A stretch of 64,000 nucleotides of DNA from an uncultured Holophagaceae bacterium (GCA_903937385.1 CAIZZF010000025.1:21246-85245), one strand, 5' to 3'; counted from the stretch's first letter, positions 47,789 through 57,049 are shown. Numbers and translations: made by a program. Notes: generated from the sequence alone by a model not told the origin.

Positions 47789-48439
47789 TCAGGCGCTCCA
47801 GGCCAAAAGGATATCCCGCAGCGCGGCGGTGTCCGGGGCATAGGCCCGGGGTCCGCAGGCCGCCAGGGCCTCCTGGGTTGAGAAGCCGTGGCCCACGGCG
47901 AGGCTGGGCACCCCGGCGGCCCGGGCCATGTCCAGGTCGAAGGAGGTGTCGCCCACCATAAGGATCTCGGACGCCGGGATGCCCGTTTCGGTCTGCATGA
48001 GCTCAAGGGACTCTGGGTGGGGCTTGGCGTGGGTGACCTCGTCCGGCGTGATGATGGGGTCGAAGGTGCCCTCCCAGCCGAGCAACGCGATCTGCCGAAG
48101 CACGGGGATCCTCCGCTTGGAGGTGGCGAGTCCCATGCGCACGCCCCGGGCCTGCAGCTCCCGCAGGAGCTCGGAGATGCCCGGGAAGGGCCTCAGGAGG
48201 TGCTCCTCTTCGGCGTGGGCGTAGCTGCGGTAGGCCTTGAGCACCACCGCGTACTCCAGGTCCAGGTGGCCGAAGGTGTGGCGGATGCCCTCTTCCAGGG
48301 GCAGCCCGACGCAGCCAAGCCAGGTCTCCATGAGGCTGTGGGGCTGGCCCAGGGCCTTCAGCGTGTGGTCCATGCCGGCCTCGATGAGGGGGCGGCTGTC
48401 CACCAGGGTGCCGTCGAAGTCCCAGGCGATGAGTTTCAA
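47789..48439 (-). CDS. HAD-family phosphatase (phosphoglycolate phosphatase-like)
   Basis: The 216-residue protein starts MKLIAWDFDGTLVDS, with D7 as nucleophile and D9. LATSKRRIPVL is motif II/III-like, HAKPHPESL supplies the Lys, and MVGDTSFDLDMARAAG is motif IV. A helical cap lies at about 15-80. The overall layout is like PGPase/PpaX. The substrate is not determinable. It is between serA (13 bp upstream) and moaC (12 bp downstream), so probably one operon. Confidence 0.88.
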   Translation of the reverse strand: MKLIAWDFDGTLVDSRPLIEAGMDHTLKALGQPHSLMETWLGCVGLPLEEGIRHTFGHLDLEYAVVLKAYRSYAHAEEEHLLRPFPGISELLRELQARGVRMGLATSKRRIPVLRQIALLGWEGTFDPIITPDEVTHAKPHPESLELMQTETGIPASEILMVGDTSFDLDMARAAGVPSLAVGHGFSTQEALAACGPRAYAPDTAALRDILLAWSA

Positions 48440-48452
48440 GGGGACTCCCGGC

Positions 48453-50048
48453 TCAGGCCGAAGGCAGGTGCAGGGCCTGGATGAAGGTGGCTTCCGTGGC
48501 CTGCTGCAGCTCGGCGACCACGGCGGGCGGCACGGGGGAGTCCACGGACAGGATCACCATGGCCTCGCCCTTCTTCTCGCGGCGACCCAGGTTCATGCAG
48601 GCGATGTTGATCTCACGCTGGCCCAGCACCGTGCCGATGCGGCCGATCATGCCCGGCCGATCCGTGTAGCTCAGCAGCAGCATGTGGGGCTCGGGCAGGA
48701 AGTCCATGGCGAAGTCCCGGAGCCGGACGATGCGGGGCGAGCCCTCGAAGAGGGTGCCGGAGATGACCCGGGAACCGGCCGGACCCTCCAGGGTGAGGGT
48801 CACCAGGTTGGAGAAGGCGCCGCCCTGGCTGGACTTATGCTCCTCGACCACCAGGCCCATGCGCTCGGCCACCAGGCCTGCGTTGACCATGTTCACGGGC
48901 TGGTCGGTGGCCCGGTCCAGCAGGGCCGCCAGGCCGCTCACCGTGAGGGGCGAGCAGTCGTGGTGGGCGATGGCGCCGCTGAAGCCGAAGGTGACCCGGT
49001 CCAGGTTGCCCTTCAGCAGTTGGAGGCCGAACTCGGCGAGGACGGCCATGAGCTTGAAGTAGGGGCGCATCTGGTCCATGACGGCCGGGTCGAAGCGCGG
49101 CAGGTTCACGGCATTCTCCAGGGGGGCGCGGTCCAGGTAGTTCAGGATCTCGCGGGACACGTCCACAGCCACGTTCACCTGGGCCTCCTGGGTGTTGGCG
49201 CCCAGGTGGGGCGTCACCACCAGGCGCTGCTGGGCGATGAGCTGGCGCAGCACCGGGGAGCTGGGGGGTTCCTCGGACCAGACATCCACCGCCGCCAGGG
49301 CCACCTGGCCGGACTCGAGACCCGCCAGCAGGGCGGGCTCATCGAGGATGCCGCCCCGGGCCACGTTGAGCAGGATGACGCCGGGCTTCATGAGGGCGAA
49401 CTGGTCCGGCCCCAGGAGGCCCCGGGTCTCCTCATTGAGGGGGGTGTGGACCGTCAGGATGTCGCAGGTCCGGCAGAGCTCGTCCAGGTCCGTCAGGCGG
49501 ACGCCCAGATCCTGGGCCCGCTTGGCGCTGATGTAGGGGTCGCAGCCCAGCACCTCGCACTCGAAGGCCTTGAGGCGGGTGGCCACCCGGCCGCCCACTT
49601 TGCCCAGGCCGATGACGCCGGCGGTCTTGCCCTTCAGCTCGACCCCCGTGAACTTCGCCCGCTTCCAGTCGCCGGACTTGAGGCTGGCGTTGGCGTCCGG
49701 GATGTGGCGGCAGGCGGACAGCAGCAGGGCCAGGGTGTGCTCCGCGGCGCTGTTGGTGTTGCCGAAGGGGGCATTCACGACGATCACGCCCTTGGAGCTG
49801 GCGTAGTCCACATCCACGTTGTCGATGCCCACCCCGGCCCGAGCCACGATCTTCAGGTTGGTGGCGGCGTCCAGCAGGGCCTTGTCCACGGTGGTGCCGC
49901 TGCGGGTGATGATGGCGTCGTAGGCGCCCACACAGGCATGAAGAGCCTCCCGGGACAGACCAAGGCGCACGTCCAGACTGATCCGGGGGTCAGCCTGAAG
50001 GAGGGCTAGACCCTCGTCGGTCACCTCGTCGGTCACGATGATCTTCAT
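48453..50048 (-). CDS. serA: D-3-phosphoglycerate dehydrogenase (long form with ACT domain)
   Basis: SerA oxidises 3-phosphoglycerate, the first step of serine synthesis. The start at 50048 (GGAG upstream) gives MKIIVTDEVTDEGLALLQAD; a longer reading adds unrelated N-terminal sequence. The Rossmann motif GLGKVGG is at 147-153, NVARGGILDE holds the catalytic Arg, and TPHLGANTQEA holds the His. An allosteric substrate-binding domain follows at about 320-450, then an ACT domain with LLLSYTDRPGMIGRIGTVLG near the C-terminus. The length, 531, is typical for the long type. Feedback control by serine is possible. Confidence 0.95.
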   Translation of the reverse strand: MKIIVTDEVTDEGLALLQADPRISLDVRLGLSREALHACVGAYDAIITRSGTTVDKALLDAATNLKIVARAGVGIDNVDVDYASSKGVIVVNAPFGNTNSAAEHTLALLLSACRHIPDANASLKSGDWKRAKFTGVELKGKTAGVIGLGKVGGRVATRLKAFECEVLGCDPYISAKRAQDLGVRLTDLDELCRTCDILTVHTPLNEETRGLLGPDQFALMKPGVILLNVARGGILDEPALLAGLESGQVALAAVDVWSEEPPSSPVLRQLIAQQRLVVTPHLGANTQEAQVNVAVDVSREILNYLDRAPLENAVNLPRFDPAVMDQMRPYFKLMAVLAEFGLQLLKGNLDRVTFGFSGAIAHHDCSPLTVSGLAALLDRATDQPVNMVNAGLVAERMGLVVEEHKSSQGGAFSNLVTLTLEGPAGSRVISGTLFEGSPRIVRLRDFAMDFLPEPHMLLLSYTDRPGMIGRIGTVLGQREINIACMNLGRREKKGEAMVILSVDSPVPPAVVAELQQATEATFIQALHLPSA

Positions 50049-50154
50049 GGGGGGACTCCGCGGTCGGCTGCAGGCTCTGCAGCACGGGAAGGGAATCTCC
50101 AACCATAGCTCTGGAAGCCTTTTGGGACAAGGCTGGGCCGCGGAACCTCGGCGG

Positions 50155-50607
50155 CTACTTCTTGTAGATGCCGGCCCCGAAGATCAGGTGCTCCCAGACC
50201 TCGATGTAGCTGGTCTTGGGCTCCTTCTTGTTGTCCTTGGGGTTCATGTAGATGTAGTCGTGCCACCCCTTGCCCTTGCCCTTGGCCAGGCTGATGCGCT
50301 CCTTGATGAACTCGCGGCCCTCGGGGTCCTTGGCGTTGATCTGGTTCACGCCGACCTTCGACGCGCCCTGGCCGTGGGCCACGACCTTGCCGTCCATGTC
50401 GTAGACGAACACATAGAGCTCCCCGCCGTGCTTGTGGAAGCGCCCGCCGACCTTGGTGATCTCCTTGAAGGCGGCATCCTTGCCATTGGTCTTGGCGAAG
50501 GCGATGGCCTCCTTGACCAGGGCCTCGGTCTCGGCGGTGGTCACAGCCTGGGCGGACAGGGACAGGCAGAGGGCTGGAAGGCAGAGGAGGGACAGGGAAC
50601 GGCGCAT
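50155..50607 (-). CDS. Secreted single-Cache-domain-like protein
   Basis: The 150-residue protein has a signal peptide (MRRSLSLLCLPALCLSLSAQ). The mature part matches the short Cache pattern: LVKEAIAFAKTNGKDAAFKE, then FHKHGGELYVFVYDMDGKVV, AHGQGASKVGVN and a WHDYIYMNPKDNKKEPKTSYI end. Such single-domain proteins bind small ligands in the periplasm. No kinase or receptor is attached. The partner is unknown. It stands alone between serA and the symporter gene, both on the same strand. Confidence 0.85.
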   Translation of the reverse strand: MRRSLSLLCLPALCLSLSAQAVTTAETEALVKEAIAFAKTNGKDAAFKEITKVGGRFHKHGGELYVFVYDMDGKVVAHGQGASKVGVNQINAKDPEGREFIKERISLAKGKGKGWHDYIYMNPKDNKKEPKTSYIEVWEHLIFGAGIYKK

Positions 50608-50679
50608 GAGGGCTCCTTGAAGTGGATCTACCCCGTTTCGGCTTCACCTTGCCTAGAATTTACTTTAGACACACTGCGT

Positions 50680-52017
50680 TTAGGTCTCTTGGTCCGGAAG
50701 CGGCTCCGGGTCGGTCCCGAACACGCCCTCCCACTTGGCGACCACCACGCTGGCCAAGCCATTGCCGATGACGTTCACGGTGGTGCGGGCCATGTCCATG
50801 ATCTCGTCCACCGCGAGCAGCATGGCGATGCCGGCCTCGCCGGGCAGGCCAAAGCTGCCGCAGGTGCCCGCGATGATCACCAGGGTGGCCCGGGGCACCC
50901 CGGCCACGCCCTTGCTGGTCAGCATGAAGGTGAACACCATGAGCAGCTGCTGGCCGAAGCTCATGTGGATGCCCGCCGCCTGGGCGATGGTGAGGCTGGC
51001 CAGCACCAGATAGAGGGTGGAGCCGTCCAGGTTGAAGCTGTAGCCCGTGGGGATGACGAAGCTGGCCACCTGCCGGGGCACCCCGAAGCGGACGACTTCC
51101 TCCAGCAGCTTGGGCAGGGCCGCCTCGCTGCTGGCGGTGCTGAAGGCCGTGAGGGCCGGGTCCTTGATGGCCTTGATGAAGCCCAGGATGCGGATGCCCG
51201 CCAGCCAGGCCACGGGCACGAAGACCAGGACGAACAGCAGGGCCAGGGCCAGGTAGAGGCTCCCCACCAGCAGGCTGTACTGCTTCAGCAGGTGGAACAC
51301 CGCCGGCCAGCCCTTGATGACCGTGCCGTTGATGCTGTGCCCGGCGGCCATGTGGCTCACGTTGTAGGCCATGGCGCCAAAGACGCCCAGGGGCGTGAGG
51401 AGCATGACGAAGTCGGTGTACTTGAACATGGTCTGGGCCACGCCGTCGAAGAATGCCAGCACGGGCTTGCCCCGCTCGCCGACCTTGGTGAGGGCGATGC
51501 CGAACAGCGTGGCGAAGATCACCACCGGCAGGATGTCGCCCTCGGCGGCGTGCTGGATCAGGTTCGAGGGGAACAGGTGGAGGGCGATCTCCCAGCCCGT
51601 CTTGGCCTTGGCGACCACCACCGCCGAGTGGGCGGTCATGTCCATGGGCAGGTGGGCGCCAGGCTGCAGCCAGTTGGCGACCCCCAGACCGATGAACAGG
51701 GCCAGGGTGGTCACCACCTCGAAGTAGAGCAAGGCCTTGCCGCCCATGCGCCCCACGGCCTTGATGTCACCGGTCTGGGCAATGCCCACGATGATGGTGG
51801 ACAGCAGCAGGGGCACGATCAGGCCCTTGATGAGGCTGATGAAGGCCTTGGACAGGAACCGGAACAGGTTGTAGGCACCCGGGTATTGGTCCTGGGGCAG
51901 GAAGCCGCCGAGGGCCACACCCATGAGCAGGCCCACGAAGATCCAGAAGGTGCTGGAGCGGTACCAGGGTCGCTTGGGGGTCACGGAAGCCTCGCAAAGG
52001 ATGAGGCAGTTTGGCAT
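50680..52017 (-). CDS. Dicarboxylate/amino acid:cation symporter (DAACS family)
   Basis: The 445-residue inner-membrane protein imports C4-dicarboxylates or glutamate/aspartate with H+ or Na+. The start at 52017 follows GGGAG and gives MPNCLILCEASVTPKRPWYR; a longer reading is hydrophilic and less likely. The family serine-rich loop is TASSEAALPKLLEEV. The substrate-binding helix 7-8 region is GYSFNLDGSTLYL, in place of the family's NMDGT motif, followed by the segment VDEIMDMARTTVNVIGN. It is divergent from lpdA with 70 bp between the starts. Confidence 0.93.
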   Translation of the reverse strand: MPNCLILCEASVTPKRPWYRSSTFWIFVGLLMGVALGGFLPQDQYPGAYNLFRFLSKAFISLIKGLIVPLLLSTIIVGIAQTGDIKAVGRMGGKALLYFEVVTTLALFIGLGVANWLQPGAHLPMDMTAHSAVVVAKAKTGWEIALHLFPSNLIQHAAEGDILPVVIFATLFGIALTKVGERGKPVLAFFDGVAQTMFKYTDFVMLLTPLGVFGAMAYNVSHMAAGHSINGTVIKGWPAVFHLLKQYSLLVGSLYLALALLFVLVFVPVAWLAGIRILGFIKAIKDPALTAFSTASSEAALPKLLEEVVRFGVPRQVASFVIPTGYSFNLDGSTLYLVLASLTIAQAAGIHMSFGQQLLMVFTFMLTSKGVAGVPRATLVIIAGTCGSFGLPGEAGIAMLLAVDEIMDMARTTVNVIGNGLASVVVAKWEGVFGTDPEPLPDQET

Positions 52018-52087
52018 GGGAACGCTCCCGGGTCCTCCCTGGGCCGGTGGTGTGGGATCATGGGAGCCCTGTGTTTCGGAGCTTTGC

Positions 52088-53491
52088 ATGGCTGCTTTCG
52101 ACCTCCTCGTCATCGGTTCGGGCCCCGGCGGCTACATCGCCGCCATCCGCGGCGCCCAGCTGGGCCTGACCACGGCCCTGGTGGAGAAGGACCCCCTGCT
52201 GGGTGGCACCTGCCTGCACCGCGGCTGCATCCCCGCCAAGACCTGGCTGGAGACGGCCCATCGCTTCGAGCAGATGCAGGTGGCTGGCGACTACGGCATC
52301 GACGGGGTGGAGGCCAAAGCCCTGCACCCGAACCTGGCGACCATTGTGAAGCGCAAGGGCCGCATCGTCTTCAAGAACGCCAAGGGCATCGAGTTCCTGA
52401 TGAAGAAGAACAAGGTGGCGGTGCTGAAGGGCTTCGGCCGCCTGCTGGGCTCCGGCCGGGTGGAGGTCGAGGGCGAGGTCCACGAGGCCAAGCGCATCAT
52501 CGTGGCCACCGGCTCAGGCCCCAAGGACATCCCCGGCCTCGAGACCGACGGCCTGCGCGTGCTCAACAGCGACCACATCCTGGACCTGGCGGAGCTGCCG
52601 TCGCACCTCGTCATCCTGGGTGCGGGTGCCATCGGCGTGGAGTTCGCGTCGGTGTTCAGCCGCCTGGGCTCCAAGGTGACGCTGGTGGAGTTCATGGACA
52701 CCATCCTGCCCCTGGAGGACGAGGACATCGGCCTGGAGCTGGCCAAGATCCTCCGCAAGTCCTACAAGATCGACGTGCGCACCAAGACCAAGATCACCGC
52801 CATCGAGCGCCGGGAGGACGGCATCCTCTGCCACCTGGAAGGCGAGAGCGCCGGCGAGGTCCTGGGCAGCCACCTGCTGGTGGCCGTGGGCCGCGCGCCG
52901 CGCCTGGAGGGCGTCGGCCTGGAGAAGACCAAGGCCCAGGTGGACCGAGGCTGCGTGGTCATCGACCGGTTCATGCAGACCGGCGAGCCCGGCCTCTACG
53001 CCATCGGCGACATCGTCCGCACCCCCTGGCTGGCCCACGTGGCCAGCGATGAGGGCATCGTGGCCGCCGAGCACGCGGCCCAGAGCCTGGGCAAGGACGT
53101 GCACCCCCACCCCGTGCGTTACGACCGCTTCCCCGCCTGCACCTACTGCGATCCCGAGGTGGGCACCGTGGGCCTCAGCGAGAAGGCCGCCCGGGCCAAG
53201 GGCCACGACGTCCAGGTGGGCACCTTCCCCTTCGCGCCCATGGCCAAGGCCAACATCGTGGGCGAGCCCCACGGCTTCATCAAGATCGTTGCCGACAAGC
53301 AGTACGGCGAGATCCTGGGCATCCACATCCTGGGCCCCAAGGCCACGGAGCTGGTGGCCTCCAGCGTGGCGCTCATGGGCGGCGAGTTCACGGTGGATGA
53401 GCTGATCAACACCATGTATCCACATCCGACGCTGAACGAGGTCTTCCCCGAGGCGGCCCGGGCCGTCTACGGCCGCGCCCTGAACATGTAG
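52088..53491 (+). CDS. lpdA: Dihydrolipoyl dehydrogenase
   Basis: Lpd reoxidises the lipoyl arm of 2-oxoacid dehydrogenases or the glycine cleavage system. The start at 52088 gives MAAFDLLVIGSGPGGYIAAI, with the FAD motif GSGPGG. The active disulfide is GGTCLHRGCIPAK (C-x4-C). ILGAGAIGVEFASVFSRLG binds NAD. Near the end HPHPTLNEVFPEA supplies the catalytic His-Glu pair. The 467-residue length is normal. No E1 or E2 gene is adjacent. Confidence 0.95.
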   Translation: MAAFDLLVIGSGPGGYIAAIRGAQLGLTTALVEKDPLLGGTCLHRGCIPAKTWLETAHRFEQMQVAGDYGIDGVEAKALHPNLATIVKRKGRIVFKNAKGIEFLMKKNKVAVLKGFGRLLGSGRVEVEGEVHEAKRIIVATGSGPKDIPGLETDGLRVLNSDHILDLAELPSHLVILGAGAIGVEFASVFSRLGSKVTLVEFMDTILPLEDEDIGLELAKILRKSYKIDVRTKTKITAIERREDGILCHLEGESAGEVLGSHLLVAVGRAPRLEGVGLEKTKAQVDRGCVVIDRFMQTGEPGLYAIGDIVRTPWLAHVASDEGIVAAEHAAQSLGKDVHPHPVRYDRFPACTYCDPEVGTVGLSEKAARAKGHDVQVGTFPFAPMAKANIVGEPHGFIKIVADKQYGEILGIHILGPKATELVASSVALMGGEFTVDELINTMYPHPTLNEVFPEAARAVYGRALNM

Positions 53492-53493
53492 TC

Positions 53494-54597
53494 TCAGCGC
53501 CGGTCGAGCCAGTCCAGGGCGCAGGCATAGGCGCCCAGGGCGGTGGCCTGGCTGGTGCCCAGCCGGGAGAGTCCGATGCCCGTTCGCTTGAGGGCGTCGT
53601 AGGGAACGCTTCGCTTGGTGCCCGGCACCGGCAGCTGGCGGACGTCGCCCATAAGGAAGGCCGCCTTGCCGGCGGGGTCCTCCAGGTTGAAGGCCTGCAC
53701 TTCCAGCCGGGGGAGACTGCGGCCGTCCAGGGTCTGCAGGGGCGCATTCAGCTCGGCCACCAGAGCTGGCAGAAACAGGGGCGCCGCGCCGCTGAGTCCC
53801 CCACCGATCACCACCAGGGCATCCACCAGGGTGAGGGCGTTGGCCAGGGCATCCCCGGCCACCTCGCCCAGCCGGCGAAAGGCCTCCCGGGCCGAGGCGG
53901 CATCGCCGGGCTGCCGCCCCATGCCGATCTCGAAGATGGTCCGGGGCTCCGGAGCGGCCTCCAGGGTCAGGCCCACAGCCTCGGCGTAGCTCCGCTGCAC
54001 CGCGCGGATGGCCACGCCTTCCTCGGACGATGCGCGGGGACTCAGCTTGTTGCGGAGGGCCCAGATCTCGGTGCCGGCGGCGTTGTCGCCCCGGAAGAGC
54101 TTTCCGTTCACCACCAGGCCCCCACCGAAGCCGGTGCCGAAGGTGACGCCCAGCAGGTTGCGGAACCGCTTGGGACTCCCGGCCTCGGCCAGCGCGGCAT
54201 TGACCTCGGGCAGCAGGCCGCCCAGGGCCTCACCGTAAGCGAACAGGTCCCCGTCGTTGTTGATCAGGACCGGCACGCCGAAGCGATCCTCCAGCAGGGG
54301 GCCCAGGGGCACGCCGCCCCGGAAGCCGGACAGATTCACCAGGTCACCGATGACGCCGTTGGGATAGTCCGCAGGACCGGGAAAGGCGAAGCTGATGGCC
54401 GCGGCGCCGCCGCAGCGATCCCAGGCCTCCCGGAAGCCCTCTTCGATCCCGCGCAGACAGGCGGCCAGATCGTGGCCCTGCGAGGGCCGGGTGACGGGTG
54501 GCAGGATGGCCTGACCGCCGCGCATGGCGCCGAATACGAAGGTGGTGCCCCCGGCGTCGAGGGTCAGGACCGTGCGGGTATCCCCATGGAGATCCAC
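53494..54597 (-). CDS. ROK-family sugar kinase-like protein without the ROK zinc motif
   Basis: The 367-residue protein has the ASKHA phosphate-binding start LTLDAGGTTFVFGAM, the middle FAFPGPADYPNGVI, NNDGDLFAYGE (the catalytic Asp region) and VTFGTGFGGGLVVNGKLF. In typical ROK kinases AGEIGH and CxCGxxGCxE follow. Here the sequence reads AAGTEIWALRNK, with Trp in place of the ligand His, and no Cys pair follows. An extra C-terminal part (about 60 residues) is present. Sugar kinase activity is possible but not assured. It is followed on the right by a gene of unknown function on the same strand. Confidence 0.82.
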   Translation of the reverse strand: MDLHGDTRTVLTLDAGGTTFVFGAMRGGQAILPPVTRPSQGHDLAACLRGIEEGFREAWDRCGGAAAISFAFPGPADYPNGVIGDLVNLSGFRGGVPLGPLLEDRFGVPVLINNDGDLFAYGEALGGLLPEVNAALAEAGSPKRFRNLLGVTFGTGFGGGLVVNGKLFRGDNAAGTEIWALRNKLSPRASSEEGVAIRAVQRSYAEAVGLTLEAAPEPRTIFEIGMGRQPGDAASAREAFRRLGEVAGDALANALTLVDALVVIGGGLSGAAPLFLPALVAELNAPLQTLDGRSLPRLEVQAFNLEDPAGKAAFLMGDVRQLPVPGTKRSVPYDALKRTGIGLSRLGTSQATALGAYACALDWLDRR

Positions 54598-54676
54598 CTC
54601 AGGCCGCCGAATCGGGCAGAGCGATCGGGGGGGCGATGGGTGAGGGGTTCATGGGTTCTAGCCTAGCTTCACGGGG

Positions 54677-55483
54677 TCAGCACCGGGCGCAGAAGTGGGC
54701 CGGTCCGGGCAGGGCCGCCAGCCCGGTCAGGGCCAGCTCCCACGCACGCACGGACCCCCGGAAGGCGGCGATCTCCCCCGTGAGCAGCCGCAGGGCGTGC
54801 AGGGGCGCGGGATCCGCGGGCAGGGGCAGGAAGGGCACGGGGCTTCCGGTGGCGGCCCGGAGCGCTCCGCGTAGCACGTCTGTCAGGGGGGTGGCGCAGG
54901 GCAGCTCCAAGGGGGCTACTCGGAGCAGCGCCCCCTCGGGCACGGGCACACCCGGCCAGAGGTCCACCTCGAAGCCGCAGCCGTCCAAGGTCGGCACCTC
55001 CTGCCACTCCGGGCGGCGGAAGACCCGCTTGCGCCGATCCGAGCCCCAGTCCGTCAGCAGCAGCTTGAGCTCGGCCTTCTCCAGGGGACCCATGGGCGCC
55101 TTGGCGAGGGGCACCGGCGCCGTCCGGAAGACCCGGCCCGGGAGCCTGCGGACCAGCATCGGCTGGTCCGAGAGCCAGGGCAGGCCCGCATCCAGGGCGG
55201 CCACCAGGGCGCCGAGGCGGCGCTGGTTCGAGGCCAGGGCTTCGGCCAGGTCGCAGCCCGGCAGGGGCAGCAGGGCGAGCAGGTTCAGATTAAGGCCGCG
55301 AGCCTGGGCCCGCGCCGCAGCTTCCAGCGGCGCGCGGAGGTCCGCGGCATCCCGGCCCAGCACCGCCACCTGGGGCAGGCCGTGGGCTCGGATGCGCTCC
55401 ACCAGCAGCAGGCTGCCGCCCTCGGTGCGGAGCAGGGTGCCGCCCAGGTCTGCCGCAAGTTGCAGGGCGGCGGGGTTCAGCAT
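54677..55483 (-). CDS. Hypothetical protein (268 aa)
   Basis: The family is not recognised. The ATG at 55483 overlaps the stop of the DUF2238 gene by 7 bp, so both are likely translated together. The protein is Leu/Ala/Pro-rich and has no signal peptide. The first half resembles a helical cytosolic domain (ALQLAADLGGTLLRTEGGSL), while the second has short loops with WPGVPVPEGALLRVAPLEL. It ends in AHFCARC, a Cys pair. No function is proposed. Confidence 0.7.
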   Translation of the reverse strand: MLNPAALQLAADLGGTLLRTEGGSLLLVERIRAHGLPQVAVLGRDAADLRAPLEAAARAQARGLNLNLLALLPLPGCDLAEALASNQRRLGALVAALDAGLPWLSDQPMLVRRLPGRVFRTAPVPLAKAPMGPLEKAELKLLLTDWGSDRRKRVFRRPEWQEVPTLDGCGFEVDLWPGVPVPEGALLRVAPLELPCATPLTDVLRGALRAATGSPVPFLPLPADPAPLHALRLLTGEIAAFRGSVRAWELALTGLAALPGPAHFCARC

Positions 55484-56133
55484 CCGGGGGGCTGGGCGGG
55501 AAGGGCGATTTCACTGGGTTGCAGCCCCCGGATCTGGCGGTCCTGGAACCGGGTCAGGGTGGCCAGGGCGGCGCTGGCGCCGATGAGGGCGCAGGCCATG
55601 TCCCACTGGGTGTCCCAGGGGTCGCCCTGGGAGCCCAGGAAGGCATCCGCGGAGCTGCCCGTCCAGACCGCGGTCTGCCACTCCAGCAGCTCGTAGGCGG
55701 CGCTGAGGCCGAGAGTCATCAGGATCAGCACGAAGGCCGACCAGGGGCCGGGCTTCAGGACCCCCTTGCGCAGCAGCACCTCCCGGAAGATCAGCACCGG
55801 CACGAAGCCCTGGAAGAGGTGCCCCAGGCGGTCATAGGGGTTGCGGGCCAGGTGGAGCCACTGCCTGACCCAGTGGCCGGCCGGGACCTCGGCATAGGTC
55901 CAGTAGCCGCCCACCATCAGCACCAGGCAGTGGAGCGCAATGAGGATGGTGAGCAGGTTCGAGAGGGGGAAGCGCCGGTGGGTGGCGATCAGCGCAGGCA
56001 CCCCAAGGAGCACCGGCAGGTTCTCCATGAACCAGGTGAAGCGGTCCGCTTTCGGCGCCCAGCCCAGCCCGACAAAGGCGAGGCCCACTGCGGCCAGGAG
56101 GAAGAGGGGGATTCGATCAGATGCGCGCACCAT
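55477..56133 (-). CDS. DUF2238/YjdF-type membrane protein
   Basis: The 218-residue protein has about five transmembrane segments (LFLLAAVGLAFVGLGW, LLTILIALHCLVLMVGGYW, VPVLIFREVLLR and others). The conserved core ARNPYDRLGHLFQGFVPVLI with FREVLLRKGV matches the DUF2238/YjdF family. WQTAVW-type and WDTQWDMACALIGA segments close it. The role is unknown in the family. The start MVRASDRIPLFL is divergent from the SDR gene with 127 bp between. Confidence 0.85.
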   Translation of the reverse strand: MVRASDRIPLFLLAAVGLAFVGLGWAPKADRFTWFMENLPVLLGVPALIATHRRFPLSNLLTILIALHCLVLMVGGYWTYAEVPAGHWVRQWLHLARNPYDRLGHLFQGFVPVLIFREVLLRKGVLKPGPWSAFVLILMTLGLSAAYELLEWQTAVWTGSSADAFLGSQGDPWDTQWDMACALIGASAALATLTRFQDRQIRGLQPSEIALPAQPPGC

Positions 56134-56260
56134 GCCCCATGGTCGGGGCGCTCCGGTCCGCTGTCATCAACAAAGGGACTTCCGGGGTTTCCGGGGAAGC
56201 CATCTGCGGTTCCGTTTTGTTCTTGAACACCTGCCCTATGCTGGAGCCCAGGAGGTCGCC

Positions 56261-57049
56261 ATGCAGCTGGGCATCGCGGGGAAAGTGGCCATGGTGGCGG
56301 CGGGAAGCAAGGGACTGGGGCGGGCCGCCGCCCACGCGCTGGCGGCGGAGGGCTGCGCCGTCTCGATCTGCGGGCGGGGTGCTGAGGCGCTGGCCGCGAC
56401 CAAGGCGGAGCTGGCTGCGCTGGGTGTGCCCGTGCTGGCCACGTCTGTGGATGTCACCTCGGCGGAGGATCTCGTCCGCTGGTACCAGGCCACTGAAGCA
56501 GAGCTGGGGCCGGTGGCGATCCTCATCACCAACACCGGCGGCCCCAAGGCGGCGGAGTTCGCCAACCTCACCGATGCCGACTGGTGCGCGGGGGTGGACT
56601 CCACCCTCCTGAACGTGGTGCGCATGACCCGCCTGGTGCTGCCGGGCATGCGGGCCCAGCAGTGGGGGCGCATCGTCCACATCACCAGCCTCGTTGCGAA
56701 GCAGCCCTATCCCCTGCTCACCATCAGCTCAACGCTGCGGGCGGGGCTCTCGGGCCTGACCCGCACCCTGGCGATGGAGACCGCCCGGGACGGCATCACG
56801 GTGAACGCCCTGCTGCCCGGCCACGTCATGACCGACCGGCAGCTCCACCTGGCGGAGGTGAAGGCCGCGGCCTCCGGCATCACCACGGAAGAGCACTTCG
56901 CCCGGCAGGCCGCGTCGATTCCGGTGGGCCGCATCGGCCGACCGGACGAGGTCGGCGCCGTGATCGCCTTCCTCTGCGGCCAGCCCGCGTCCTATCTCAC
57001 CGGCCAGAGCCTGCTCGTCGATGGAGGCCTTGTCCAAGGCACCTTCTAA
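56261..57049 (+). CDS. SDR-family oxidoreductase, atypical (no Tyr-x3-Lys)
   Basis: The 262-residue protein has the SDR dinucleotide-binding start GKVAMVAAGSKGLGRAAAHA. ITNTGGP stands at the NAG position. GRIVHITSLVAKQ holds the catalytic Ser region. At the YxxxK position it reads YPLLTISSTLRAGL, lacking the Tyr-x3-Lys pair. The same loss occurs in an SDR subgroup known for the motif LS...R.G. RPDEVGAVIAFLCGQPASYL and GQSLLVDGG end it in normal SDR style. A strong AGGAGG ribosome-binding site precedes the ATG. The substrate and catalytic status are open. Confidence 0.87.
   Translation: MQLGIAGKVAMVAAGSKGLGRAAAHALAAEGCAVSICGRGAEALAATKAELAALGVPVLATSVDVTSAEDLVRWYQATEAELGPVAILITNTGGPKAAEFANLTDADWCAGVDSTLLNVVRMTRLVLPGMRAQQWGRIVHITSLVAKQPYPLLTISSTLRAGLSGLTRTLAMETARDGITVNALLPGHVMTDRQLHLAEVKAAASGITTEEHFARQAASIPVGRIGRPDEVGAVIAFLCGQPASYLTGQSLLVDGGLVQGTF

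Noticed and set aside
50038..53052. A 1004-codon plus-strand open frame antisense to the Cache-like and symporter genes and out of frame with lpdA
   Set aside because: It runs through three well-supported genes without motifs of its own; the composition is that of a shadow frame.
54677..55483. The 268-residue unknown as a glycosyltransferase or ASKHA protein because of LGGTLLRTEGG near its start
   Set aside because: The short resemblance is not supported by other motifs of either family, so no function was assigned.
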